A stretch of 64,000 nt of DNA from a virus: positions 1-64,000 of the IMG/VR virus record IMGVR_UViG_3300032284_002843; one strand, given 5' to 3'. The position numbers were made by a program, and so were the translations under genes. How positions within the stretch are numbered: position 1 is the stretch's first letter; every line of letters begins with the position of its first letter. The notes under the pieces are model-generated. The model was given only the letters and a program-made list of their open reading frames with translations, did no database searches and had not been told where the DNA came from. This document shows positions 16,167-24,116 of the stretch, piece after piece.

Positions 16167-18737
16167 TTAGTACACAGCGTTATTGCCACTGTATGTTCGG
16201 TTGTTTACTCTTATCAGCACCGGATATAAACTAGAGCTGGTTCTGATGGGAAGAATTTGATCAAATCTGGTTGCATAAAATTCATACGTAGTTAACAATC
16301 GGTTAAAAATAGTTGAACCATAAACAAATCTGTTGTTATATGCTAGTGGATCTTGATAATCAAATTCTGTATAAGAATTATCAAAATAAGTCATTTTGTT
16401 ATCAAAAATTGTCTCGTATGCAGATTCGGTTTCTTCAAATCTAGTGTTATCCCCATCAAATGTTGTAAACTCGTCATCAAAAGACGATTTTCCATACCAT
16501 TTAATACCTTCCCAATAGAAGACAAAGTAATTTGGTGTCCAGGTATTACCATAAATTGTTAAATTTGAATTAAGAGATTCAGCAGCTAATGAGCCACTAA
16601 CAGCATTTATGTTGCCAAATCCGACTGCTGGAAACCATTCTTTTTGCCATGTAGGCAATAGTTCTGGTCCTTGTGTATTAAATGATATAGCAGTTTGATA
16701 ATTTGTACCAGTTGATACCACCTGTACCTTAGGAATTCCCCAAATTATTTCAAAGGTTGCGTTGGTGTAGGTATTTTTCTCTACAGTCCAGGTAGTCAGC
16801 GACGGCACCTGATAATAATCTCCCGGTGTGTCGATCGTCCAACTAATAATGTTGCCTGTAGGTGATACGTCTGTTACCGTTATTTGACCTGCTGAAAGGT
16901 ATCTACCTAACTGAAATTCTATTACATCGCCTATTTGCCAATTGCTACCAACATCGGTTATTTTCAAATCGACTATACCTAGCACAGCTCTTACAGCAGC
17001 ACCTTGGCCGCTACCCAAAACGTTTATAACCGGCGGACTTAGATAATTTTTACCTGTGTTAATTACCGTAACAGACTCTAATCCACCTGTTGACCAGTTA
17101 AGTACAGGAGATATAATTAAGCCATTACCTCCACCTGCAGAGACAAAATCATACAGCGAGGTCAACTCATTGCGAATATTTTCAAGACTTATAGGAGTTA
17201 CAATACCATTTGTCTGCACATTTGTATTAAAGACAGCGGATGAGTAGACCGAAACATTTGAGTTACCTTGATAATCATAGATATTTCTGTACACAAAGCT
17301 ATTGGTACCTGAGATCTCTGTGTTTGAGGCTGAACCAAATTGTAAATTTAAATTGTGTAGCCAAGGTTCAATCTGATTGTAGATTTTTTTATTATCAGCA
17401 TACCCAGTTTCTAGACCCCTTATTAGATTCAACCGCGGAGGATTTTCGTATGTTTCTAAACTATCAAAGATAGTGGTGCCAGGCTCTCTTATTCTCAATG
17501 CACTGGCATCATTTATCCATTGGGTTCTTTCGTTGCCCATTAAAGGTATATCTATTCCAAAGAAAATATCACTATAAACTTTCTCAACGGTTAGTTTAAA
17601 TTGTTTTATAACAGTTTGATATCCATCATCTGCACTTACATCAAAATTATAGGTTTTAGGTTCGGCATGATATTCACAAAAGCCTTCTATGCTACCTTGA
17701 GATTTATTGATAATAAGATTTGGTGGAAGTATACCTCCAACAAGATTATAGATTATTAAACCATTTCTTTTAGTGCTGGCTAGCAGTGGAATGCTAAGGT
17801 AGGTGCCATCTTTTACAGTTCCTAGGTTAGACTCAGTAATCCATTCCAGCGAGCTTAAACTTTCATTTGGAATTACTATAATATCAAAAGTTCTAAAACT
17901 TGTTCCTATAGAATTTGTAGCACTAGCTGTGAAAGAATACACTGTTTCCGCAGATACATTGTTTAATCTGCCATACAATAAGCCATCACTTGCTATTTCA
18001 ATAAAAGCATTATTAGGATTTGAAACTAACGCATAACTGACAGGTTGGTCATTTAAGTCTTTTGCTAGCAAATTAATTTCTAGAAAATCATCGCCGATAA
18101 ACGTTCCCAACGTTCCTGCCGGTGTTAACCATTCAGGAGCTCCCGGAATAGTAATTACCTCAATGGTACAAACGATATCAGAATACACCGAAGTGGCAGC
18201 TCTTACAACTACAGTAATAATTGTATTATTTGTTACAACACCACTAGCATCACATAATAATACTCCAGTTTGGGGATTTATACTTACACTAACAGCAGCA
18301 ACAGGAAGAACCTGAGTTGAAACTATGCTGTAGGTAATATGTTCGCCTGCAGGAACAGATGCTTTCAACAGATAACCTTGAGGTAAAACTGAATTTTGGT
18401 AACCTAAAAATGCATTTTGATTTTCCCAACTTGGAGGAATTTTCACTGTTTGCAAGGTTAAATTAAAAGTACGATCTGCAACCGTGCCGTTTAGTTCAGT
18501 AATTCTTAGAGTAAACTTTGATATAATATCGCTACTAGATGCTATACATACCCCTAATACTTTAATAACATATCCAGTTTTTTCTATTCTTAAACCTGCT
18601 GGCAAACTTCCATTGATTTCAGATATGGATGCTGTTGCACTGGCTGAATATTGTATTGTTATCGGGTTTACATCAAAGCTATAATCTTGGCTGTAGGTGC
18701 CAAGATTGCTGGGTGTTACCCATTGGGGAAAATCCAT
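16167..18737 (-). CDS. Ig-repeat structural protein (tail fibre or baseplate)
   Basis: 856 aa. The first about 380 residues hold three or four putative Ig / cadherin-like repeats, each beginning with a W-x-T/E-x-x-x-LGT motif: QWVTPSNLGTYSQ, EWLTPAGTLGTFIG, EWITESNLGTVKDG, with LPAGLRIEKTGYV and LPPNLIINKSQG as the He_PIG-type strand. The C-terminal half contains SGGLESVTVINTGKNYLSPP and ends with repeats of the form FDDEFTTFDGDNTRFEE. A virion role is inferred from position at the head of the fibre operon. The exact location is unknown. Confidence 0.75.
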   Translation of the reverse strand: MDFPQWVTPSNLGTYSQDYSFDVNPITIQYSASATASISEINGSLPAGLRIEKTGYVIKVLGVCIASSSDIISKFTLRITELNGTVADRTFNLTLQTVKIPPSWENQNAFLGYQNSVLPQGYLLKASVPAGEHITYSIVSTQVLPVAAVSVSINPQTGVLLCDASGVVTNNTIITVVVRAATSVYSDIVCTIEVITIPGAPEWLTPAGTLGTFIGDDFLEINLLAKDLNDQPVSYALVSNPNNAFIEIASDGLLYGRLNNVSAETVYSFTASATNSIGTSFRTFDIIVIPNESLSSLEWITESNLGTVKDGTYLSIPLLASTKRNGLIIYNLVGGILPPNLIINKSQGSIEGFCEYHAEPKTYNFDVSADDGYQTVIKQFKLTVEKVYSDIFFGIDIPLMGNERTQWINDASALRIREPGTTIFDSLETYENPPRLNLIRGLETGYADNKKIYNQIEPWLHNLNLQFGSASNTEISGTNSFVYRNIYDYQGNSNVSVYSSAVFNTNVQTNGIVTPISLENIRNELTSLYDFVSAGGGNGLIISPVLNWSTGGLESVTVINTGKNYLSPPVINVLGSGQGAAVRAVLGIVDLKITDVGSNWQIGDVIEFQLGRYLSAGQITVTDVSPTGNIISWTIDTPGDYYQVPSLTTWTVEKNTYTNATFEIIWGIPKVQVVSTGTNYQTAISFNTQGPELLPTWQKEWFPAVGFGNINAVSGSLAAESLNSNLTIYGNTWTPNYFVFYWEGIKWYGKSSFDDEFTTFDGDNTRFEETESAYETIFDNKMTYFDNSYTEFDYQDPLAYNNRFVYGSTIFNRLLTTYEFYATRFDQILPIRTSSSLYPVLIRVNNRTYSGNNAVY

Positions 18738-18782
18738 AACATCTCCATCGTAATACCATGTATTTACCGATGGATAATCATG

Positions 18783-19388
18783 TTAAAGTTCAGCTAGCAG
18801 GTGTATTGTGGTAATTTCTCTGATACGTTCGCCCCATGTAAGCTTAACAAACACTAAGTCTTCTTCGTTAGCTAGATATACTCTGGGATTATATCCATTA
18901 GATACCCACTTTATATGTCCGTTGTGCATCAATTTCGCATAATTTTCTTGCATCCAATCATCTATATCGTCAATTGGAGTATGCCAAGTGCGTCGGAAAT
19001 TTACAACGTAACGGAATTTTTTATATAACAGGTTTTTTCTAATGACAATATGATTGTTGTTTTTTAACAAATCAATGTGACTATCATCATGCGGTGCTGT
19101 AATGTTGGTTATGTATTTGCTGTATTTTTGCATACAACTGTCAAATGCTTGTCTCGTTTCAAGATAAAGATTCATAGTTACAGAAACTTGCTTGATTCGC
19201 TTTTTAACACTTATTTTAGTCTTTATTCTGTGTGCCCAGTTTTTTTGATCAATCCATTTCACACATTTTTGTGGGGTCCATCCATTGCCCCATTGTTTTT
19301 TACCATTTGAAAGAGTAGCTGTTCTTTCAAAAGTAATTTTATATGGAAAAATTTTATAATATAATTTACTAGCAAAAAATCTCTGCAT
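18783..19388 (-). CDS. Hypothetical protein, 201 aa
   Basis: Basic protein (many K and R) starting MQRFFASKLYYKIFPYKITF, with the segments WTPQKCVKWIDQKNWAHRIK and NFRRTWHTPIDDIDDWMQEN. No family recognised. Repeated W-x-x-x-I-D patterns suggest a fold rich in aromatics, but no catalytic motif is visible. It stands alone between the fibre operon and small accessory genes. Confidence 0.5.
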   Translation of the reverse strand: MQRFFASKLYYKIFPYKITFERTATLSNGKKQWGNGWTPQKCVKWIDQKNWAHRIKTKISVKKRIKQVSVTMNLYLETRQAFDSCMQKYSKYITNITAPHDDSHIDLLKNNNHIVIRKNLLYKKFRYVVNFRRTWHTPIDDIDDWMQENYAKLMHNGHIKWVSNGYNPRVYLANEEDLVFVKLTWGERIREITTIHLLAEL

Positions 19389-19430
19389 CTAATTAGATTA
19401 CAGAGATTCTTACAGATAGTCGATATCTTT

Positions 19431-19757
19431 TTATCCCTGCCTCAAAGCATGAAGTAGGAACCTACTTTCTAAATCATCATAGAAGCTAGGCCAAATTTCT
19501 TCAAGCTTGTCAAGTGATATTCCTTGGTATTTCTTCGTTTGTTTATCTGCAACCAGGCGTTTAATTTGCCATTTGTCATAGGAATGAGTGGTAAAGCTAA
19601 GGCTCTTACCAGTCCTTGCCCAAAAAACATGAAAAGTTGACGGCATAGCGTTAACTTTGCGTTCAGGATTATAGAAAAACCAACCCCAAACTTTGTCATG
19701 TTGATCGTATTTGCATTGACCAACCCAATGGATATCAAATCTATCACGTTTATTCAT
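19431..19757 (-). CDS. Hypothetical protein, possibly WGR-like
   Basis: 108 aa. VWGWFFYNPERK, FHVFWARTGKSLSF and KQTKKYQGIS occur in the order and spacing of a WGR domain (Y-x-x-W-G-R-x-G then K-x-K-x-x-K-G-Y). Key WGR residues are changed, so this is tentative. WGR domains bind nucleic acid ends in some polymerases and repair proteins. A TTGACA / TATTTT promoter lies directly upstream with the -10 only five bases from the ATG. Confidence 0.5.
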   Translation of the reverse strand: MNKRDRFDIHWVGQCKYDQHDKVWGWFFYNPERKVNAMPSTFHVFWARTGKSLSFTTHSYDKWQIKRLVADKQTKKYQGISLDKLEEIWPSFYDDLESRFLLHALRQG

Positions 19758-19762
19758 GCTAT

Positions 19763-19791
19763 AAAATACAACAGATTCTATAACGTGTCAA
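19763..19791 (-). promoter_or_regulatory. Early promoter, leaderless geometry
   Basis: TTGACA (19791-19786), 17-bp spacer, TATTTT (19768-19763), then five bases and the ATG at 19757. The predicted first transcribed base is at the start codon. Confidence 0.6.
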
Positions 19792-19796
19792 TGCTT

Positions 19797-20234
19797 TTAT
19801 TGACCCAGGCTGGCTTTTAAGAACCAACGCATTTTAGCATGTGCATCCAAACGCTCTGCGAGGTAATTCATAATAGCCTGATTATTTTCAGCTTCAGCTA
19901 ATACGAAAATCTTGTTTAATAGAAAAATCATGCGCTCGTGATCTTGCATGAGCTGTAGAACATAAGCTTTGCTGTCTAGTACAGGCTGGTCCGAAGAAAC
20001 AATACTCAATGACAACTGTTCTTGTGGTGTTAGTGTAACAAAAGAATCAAGTTCACGAATCTTCTCTGCGATGGTATCAACATTTTCCCAGAGATCTTCA
20101 TACTGCTGTTCGAACAGTTTGTGATATTCATAAAAGAACATACCTGTGATATTCCAATGAGCAGAATGCGTCTTTAGATATAAGACAAAATTACTAGCCA
20201 GCAATACCTTTAAACCATCTATTAAGCGATTCAT
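19797..20234 (-). CDS. dps: Dps-like ferritin
   Basis: 145 aa, Dps family (DNA-protection ferritin storing iron and consuming hydrogen peroxide). The di-iron ligands are all present with exact Dps spacing: His26 (SAHWNITG), His38 (YHKLFEQ), Asp53 and Glu57 (NVDTIAEKIREL). The C-terminus DAHAKMRWFLKASLG matches the last Dps helix. It lacks the long Lys-rich N-terminal tail that binds DNA in E. coli Dps, so the role may be iron/peroxide handling. The start has a GGAG site, with a TAAATAG late-type motif upstream. Together with the superoxide dismutase it suggests the phage manages oxidative stress. Confidence 0.9.
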   Translation of the reverse strand: MNRLIDGLKVLLASNFVLYLKTHSAHWNITGMFFYEYHKLFEQQYEDLWENVDTIAEKIRELDSFVTLTPQEQLSLSIVSSDQPVLDSKAYVLQLMQDHERMIFLLNKIFVLAEAENNQAIMNYLAERLDAHAKMRWFLKASLGQ

Positions 20235-20257
20235 CTACTACTCCAAATTAACTAATA

Positions 20258-20647
20258 CTATTTAGTTAACTTGGCAAATCCTCGTTCTAACAATTCTTCG
20301 GCTAGTTTTGTCTGAACCTTTAGAGTAATGGTATCTTTGATGTCATGTTGATCGCGGCTATAGGTAATTTGATCAACATTTACAATGTTATGACCTTTTA
20401 ACAATTCGCCTATACCCTGCAAAAACCCAGGATCATCTATCAGACTGCCATATTTTTTCACTGGCCATTCTCGGCTACTGTATTTTACTATTAATTCACC
20501 TAGCAAGACTTTGGCTTTTTTGGGAGTAGGTGGTCGTACACTGAACTCACCAGCAAAAATCTTTACATAAAGCTTTTTCTTGACTGTGGTATTTGGACCA
20601 TCGCCACTGGTAACCACTTTTCCAGTAGTTATACTTGTTTCAAACAT
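20258..20647 (-). CDS. Hypothetical protein, 129 aa
   Basis: Begins MFETSITTGKVVTSG. Contains a KKKLYVKIFAGEFSVRPP beta-rich half and ends with a helical part (ITLKVQTKLAEELLERGFAKLTK). No family recognised. It ends in TAG, and its last bases carry the TAAATAG motif that probably serves as the late promoter of the Dps-like gene. It lies directly after the glucosaminidase gene, so the two may be co-transcribed. Confidence 0.5.
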   Translation of the reverse strand: MFETSITTGKVVTSGDGPNTTVKKKLYVKIFAGEFSVRPPTPKKAKVLLGELIVKYSSREWPVKKYGSLIDDPGFLQGIGELLKGHNIVNVDQITYSRDQHDIKDTITLKVQTKLAEELLERGFAKLTK

Positions 20648-20659
20648 CAAATAGTATGT

Positions 20660-21604
20660 TTACTTTCTTGAACTTTGTCTAGATTCGTCAAAATCCTTCA
20701 TTATAGGTAAGCTCATCATAGATTTAACATGATTAATATAGACAGATCCTAGCTCGCTGTAGCGACCAAGATGGCCAATCAATTGAAAACTATTAATGCC
20801 TTGACGTTCTTGTCGAAGTTTGGCCCTAGCTGCTCGGAAATCTTTATATGCAAAGTGTGTATTCAAATTATGAATATAGTCCGACACACTTTCCTGTGGA
20901 TTTTTATACGCACTATAACCTTTTCCTGCCGTCATACCAAAAAATGCATTAGTTTGACGAGCAATTTGGCTGCTTCCCCAACCGCTTTCTAGTGCACCTT
21001 GTGCTATTGCCATACGTTTTGGAACTATATCCATTCTTTCTAATAAGTCGGATAGATTTTTTGCACCATATGCTTCTAGCTTTGAGTCATACCATGCTCG
21101 TTCTTCAGCATCCATAGTATGCTTTGGATTTGAAATCTGAAGCAAATAACGTCTGTCAGCTAATATTTTAGCATTAGCTCTATCAACCAATGGTCCTATC
21201 GTGTCAACAAAGGCCTGCATCTTCTCATCAGCAGGTGCTTTATGTTGACCCCACAGAGCCTGTGGAAAATTATGATGTGTGTCAGCAGGCTTTTTCATCT
21301 TAGTTGCTTTTGCTAACAACTCGCCGGCGTGCTCAGGATCACGCTCTGGGCCAATTTTACGTCTAAGAAGTTCACCTGCGTGTTCAGGATCGCTGGGTTC
21401 ACGAAATTTATATGGACTTAGATCTTCCGGATCAGCAGGTTGCTCAATTGTTTTAGGTTGAGATACCATTGCTAAATCCGGTGAGATACCACTCGAACCC
21501 AAAACTCCAGCTCCAAATAATCCAGCAGCAGCAGCTTTTTTCAAAGCTTTCTTAATATCAGCTTCTAATAACTGATCTTCGGGCCAAACTTCATCTAAAC
21601 GCAT
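20660..21604 (-). CDS. Bax-like glucosaminidase with possible capsid-targeting N-terminus
   Basis: 314 aa. The C-terminal about 160 residues match the Bax / glucosaminidase domain (endo-beta-N-acetylglucosaminidase, peptidoglycan): ERMDIVPKRMAIAQGALESG, GWGSSQIARQTNAFFGM, ESVSDYIHNLNTH, LIGHLGRYSELGS. The Glu in ALESGWG is the expected catalytic acid. Residues 95-125 hold a tandem repeat DPEHAGELL. The start chosen is the ATG at 21604, just after the release-factor stop. A longer frame upstream would overlap that gene. The N-terminus MRLDEVWPEDQLLE resembles the packaging peptides discussed in the findings. It could be a virion-borne or late cell-wall enzyme. Confidence 0.8.
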   Translation of the reverse strand: MRLDEVWPEDQLLEADIKKALKKAAAAGLFGAGVLGSSGISPDLAMVSQPKTIEQPADPEDLSPYKFREPSDPEHAGELLRRKIGPERDPEHAGELLAKATKMKKPADTHHNFPQALWGQHKAPADEKMQAFVDTIGPLVDRANAKILADRRYLLQISNPKHTMDAEERAWYDSKLEAYGAKNLSDLLERMDIVPKRMAIAQGALESGWGSSQIARQTNAFFGMTAGKGYSAYKNPQESVSDYIHNLNTHFAYKDFRAARAKLRQERQGINSFQLIGHLGRYSELGSVYINHVKSMMSLPIMKDFDESRQSSRK

Positions 21605-21608
21605 TAAC

Positions 21609-22292
21609 TTATTTAGCGCTTGGCCATAGCTTATACATTTCGCCACGAAGATATTGTTCAGCAGTACATCTTTTATTTGTTTCATGATCTGTAGCTTGAT
21701 TATGTTGAAACTGGATGGTTCGTTTCTTATCCCCTCTTTGTCCGGAACCAACCTGTTGCCGACGTTGATCATTTAGAACACTAGAGTTCGCATGACTAAC
21801 ACGGTTTTTCAACCTAATTTTTAACTCTTCAATAGCCTGATGAAAGCTATTTTTACGCGATCTTGTCTGTGCTGTGGTGGTTATACCACTTGGACGATGA
21901 TGTACACGGCAACTGGCCTGTACTTTATTTCTATTTTGCCCACCTGGGCCGGTCCCACTAAACCAAGATATGTCACAATCGGCTTCTTTAAACTCAAAAG
22001 AAACAGCCGGATTATAATCTAAAACTGCAACAGTAACAGTGCTGGTATGTGTCCTACCACGTTTTTCCGTAGGTGGTACCCGCTGTATTCTGTGCCCACC
22101 GGCTTCATTAAGCCAGTCAGTGTATTTAGCACCTGTTACTTTTAATACTATACGACCAGGAACGTCGTGGACGCAAGAAATCAGTCAATTAAGTTTCTGC
22201 GCCATCTTAATATAAGATTTGGCTAAATCCTGTACAAATAACTTACTGTCATCACCGCCTTCTGCGGCTCTAATCTCAACGAAAATATCCAT
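21609..22292 (-). CDS. RF1-type peptide chain release factor interrupted by an in-frame UGA
   Basis: One continuous frame of 228 codons with a single TGA at codon 36 (22187-22185). Before it: MDIFVEIRAAEGGDDSK, the start of release factor domain 2. After it: GGHRIQRVPPTEKRGRTHTS with the RF1-type PxT codon-recognition motif (PPT), the catalytic GTGPGGQNRNKV loop, and RRQQVGSGQRGDKKRTI near the end. The family normally has Trp in the position after KMAQKLN, and TGA is one base from TGG. An AAGGAGG site precedes the ATG at 22292. Domain 1 is absent, as in short phage factors. Either UGA is read through (probably as Trp) or the gene is a recent nonsense mutant. Confidence 0.85.
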
Positions 22293-22302
22293 GTTATCCT
22301 CC

Positions 22303-22521
22303 TTATAGCTTACAATGGAATTCTAATCCTCCTTGTTTGCATGTGAACAAATAAGGATTGAACTTATTTTGATGTAGAGTCAACCTCAAACCTTGCGGCA
22401 ATTCAACTACTAGGACATCTGGCCTTTTTGAGATAATTAAAGCACGCACTATTTTCTCATTATTTGCACACAGTACATCAATGTGCTCGGGTTCTTTAAT
22501 AATTCTCAAATTTCTCGGCAT
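22303..22521 (-). CDS. Small hypothetical protein, paralogue of 30080-30301
   Basis: 72 aa from the ATG at 22521 with a TGAGGT ribosome site. The pattern VELPQGLRLTLHQNK then YLFTCKQGGLEFHCKL matches VELPTGFIMELKKKH then YYIFQTGLLEF in the 73-aa protein at 30080-30301, so the two are paralogues of a small beta-rich family. Function unknown. The stop is 10 bases before the start of the release factor gene, so the two are likely one operon. Confidence 0.6.
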   Translation of the reverse strand: MPRNLRIIKEPEHIDVLCANNEKIVRALIISKRPDVLVVELPQGLRLTLHQNKFNPYLFTCKQGGLEFHCKL

Positions 22522-22583
22522 GATTACCTCACTAGACAATCAGTTGTTCTGCAATATAAACTAATTTTTATGATTTTTCAACT

Positions 22584-22591
22584 GATAAATA
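22584..22591 (+). promoter_or_regulatory. Late promoter GATAAATA before HNH gene
   Basis: T4-type late motif about 90 bases upstream of the HNH start. The leader contains a perfect 7-bp hairpin (TTGATTG with CAATCAA) and a second one around CTCAG...CTGAG. Confidence 0.5.
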
Positions 22592-22676
22592 ATGATGGTA
22601 ATTTGATTGCGCCAACAATCAAAAACTCAGCTTGGAGCACTGAGCTGTCCCACATTATTAGACAACTTGGAGTTAT

Positions 22677-23231
22677 ATGATGGAAAAAACATCAACATGT
22701 AAAAATCCTAAATGTGCAAAACTATTTATCGTAAAAAAATGGTCAAAAGGAATTTTTTGTTCAAATAGTTGTGCAGCTACATTTAATAACACAGGTAGAG
22801 TTAGGACTAAAGAAAGTAAAGCAAAAGTATCTATAAAAATTAAAAAACTTATCGCAGAAGGAAAGGCGAAGCCGCCGCCACAATTCAGCCAAAAAGGAAG
22901 ATCATGGAGAAAATCCCCAAATAGTAGTTGGTTAGAATATAAAAAATCTTGTGCCTTTTATACTCCATTATATATTTTGGAAAAAATAGAAAATTTCCAT
23001 CTAATTAATAAAATAGGATGGTATGATCCAAATACTAATCCAACTGGAGTTTCTAGAGATCATATGTTTTCTGTAATTGATGGATGGAAGAATAATATTC
23101 CGGCTGAAATAATAAGACATCCAGCTAACTGCATGCTTATGCCTATTTTAGAAAATAAAAGAAAAGGCAAGCGAAGTTCAATAACGTATGAAGAGCTACT
23201 ACAAAAAATAGAGAAATGGCGGTCTCGGTAG
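22677..23231 (+). CDS. HNH homing endonuclease
   Basis: 184 aa. The N-terminus carries a zinc-ribbon pair (CKNPKCAKLF and FCSNSCAATF), then a basic linker with a NUMOD-like motif. The HNH core reads GVSRDHMFSV followed by EIIRHPANCMLMPILENKRK. The same RDH and I-x-EI-x-RHPAN-L layout is found in the endonuclease at 32934-33782. It lies alone on the plus strand among minus-strand genes, is AT-rich, and its last codons run antisense into the 3' end of the tRNA-Arg gene. This suggests insertion beside, or a target site within, the tRNA gene. Confidence 0.88.
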   Translation: MMEKTSTCKNPKCAKLFIVKKWSKGIFCSNSCAATFNNTGRVRTKESKAKVSIKIKKLIAEGKAKPPPQFSQKGRSWRKSPNSSWLEYKKSCAFYTPLYILEKIENFHLINKIGWYDPNTNPTGVSRDHMFSVIDGWKNNIPAEIIRHPANCMLMPILENKRKGKRSSITYEELLQKIEKWRSR

Positions 23232-23292
23232 GACTCGAACCTACATTAAGTCGGCTTAGAAGACCGATGCCCATCCTTTGGACCACGAGACC
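23217..23292 (-). tRNA. tRNA-Arg (anticodon UCU)
   Basis: Complete cloverleaf on the minus strand: acceptor GGTCTCG with CGAGACC, D stem GTCC with GGGC, anticodon stem TCGGT with GCCGA around loop CTTCTAA (anticodon TCT), and T arm GTAGG-TTCGAGT-CCTAC. The discriminator is G, and CCA is encoded (23217-23219). It reads AGA, a frequent Arg codon in these AT-rich genes. A TTGACT / TTAAAT pair upstream may be its own promoter, and it also lies downstream of tRNA-Gly. Confidence 0.96.
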
Positions 23293-23382
23293 TTAATTTA
23301 AAATTTAATATAACATAGAGTCAACGTCTATGCAAGGTATAATCAAGATTTAAAATATACAGCATTTGATTATCCTAAAAAT

Positions 23383-23457
23383 TGGAGCGGGTGGCCGGCA
23401 ACGCTCCGGTCCTCTCTAGCTTGGAAGGCTAGGGCACATCTCCTATACCACACCCGC
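23383..23457 (-). tRNA. tRNA-Gly (anticodon UCC), atypical T loop
   Basis: Minus-strand cloverleaf with acceptor GCGGGTG / CACCCGC, anticodon stem CTAGC / GCTAG around CTTCCAA (anticodon TCC), and an encoded CCA. The T arm is unusual: stem CCGG / CCGG, loop AGCGTTG in place of TTCRANY, and an A-C mismatch at the outer pair. The D loop keeps GG. It reads GGA/GGG. The T-loop change could weaken elongation-factor binding or be compensated by another structure. Confidence 0.85.
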
Positions 23458-23469
23458 ATTACACAAGTA

Positions 23470-23498
23470 TTTATATTACTTTTCCATACATTTGTCAA
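23470..23498 (-). promoter_or_regulatory. Early promoter of the tRNA pair
   Basis: TTGACA (23498-23493), 17-bp spacer and TATAAA (23475-23470), identical in layout to the promoter at 6107-6135. It is 12 bases before the 5' end of tRNA-Gly and overlaps the stop codon of the 42-aa membrane protein upstream. Confidence 0.85.
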
Positions 23499-23623
23499 CG
23501 GATAAAAATAAGAATGCCAGCCACAACAATCCAAATCCAAAGAAACAAGCCTAGAATCATACCGTTATGTTGCTGATTTTGCTTCCATTTTCCTATATCT
23601 TCTGGGCGGTTGAGACGTTCCAT
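23495..23623 (-). CDS. Small single-TM membrane protein, 42 aa
   Basis: ORF from the ATG at 23623 to TGA at 23495. A hydrophilic start (MERLNRPEDIGKWKQNQQH) is followed by one membrane span (GMILGLFLWIWIVVAGILIF). It directly follows the 144-aa gene at 23630-24064 by 6 bases and is probably co-transcribed. Function unknown. Its size and topology would suit a small regulator of a membrane complex. Confidence 0.55.
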   Translation of the reverse strand: MERLNRPEDIGKWKQNQQHNGMILGLFLWIWIVVAGILIFIR

Positions 23624-23629
23624 CGGTTT

Positions 23630-24064
23630 TTATTTTTTCCTACCGATGTCTTTTAAATCCGTTCCTTCTGAAATGTATTGATATGCACCTTTCGAATAGG
23701 CAGGCGCGATACGTTTCTTCTTTTCTTCGGCCTGCTGCAAAGCAATAGCTTCACGTTCTGCCATTAGAGGATCGTCTTCATAATCTCTACGCCATGCGCT
23801 GTCAAACACACTACGTTTGGCAACAATAGGAGCAAAACCATCGCCAAGACGTTTAACTGATTCAGACTTGGGTTGATTGGTCTCAACCTTTGCTGTTTTA
23901 CTCTTGGTCTTTTGACGTGCTGCAATTTGCTCTGGATGCAGGCCTTGTTTACGCAGCCATTTATCATGTTCAGCCGCAGCACGGTTTTGCTTAACACTGG
24001 CTTTTTTCTTATTACGACCAGTGTTAAGCGTGGTAAGACCAGCATGTACCATGTGCATACTCAT
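23630..24064 (-). CDS. Hypothetical basic protein, 144 aa
   Basis: Starts MSMHMVHAGLTTLNTGRNKK and is rich in Lys, Gln and Ala, with a charged helical stretch (AEREAIALQQAEEKKKRIAP). No family recognised. The composition suggests an RNA- or DNA-associated or largely disordered protein. It has a GAGGG ribosome site and a clear early promoter at 24086-24114. Confidence 0.55.
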   Translation of the reverse strand: MSMHMVHAGLTTLNTGRNKKKASVKQNRAAAEHDKWLRKQGLHPEQIAARQKTKSKTAKVETNQPKSESVKRLGDGFAPIVAKRSVFDSAWRRDYEDDPLMAEREAIALQQAEEKKKRIAPAYSKGAYQYISEGTDLKDIGRKK

Positions 24065-24085
24065 AATACCCTCCGTATTTTGTCT

Positions 24086-24114
24086 ATACTAGCATATTTG
24101 CATATGCCAGTCAA
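24086..24114 (-). promoter_or_regulatory. Early promoter
   Basis: TTGACT (24114-24109), 17-bp spacer and TAGTAT (24091-24086), before the 144-aa gene. Confidence 0.65.
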
Positions 24115-24116
24115 TG

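Noticed and set aside
21605-21772. Longer N-terminus of the glucosaminidase
   Set aside because: It would read through the release factor gene in another frame. The ATG at 21604 directly after that gene fits better.
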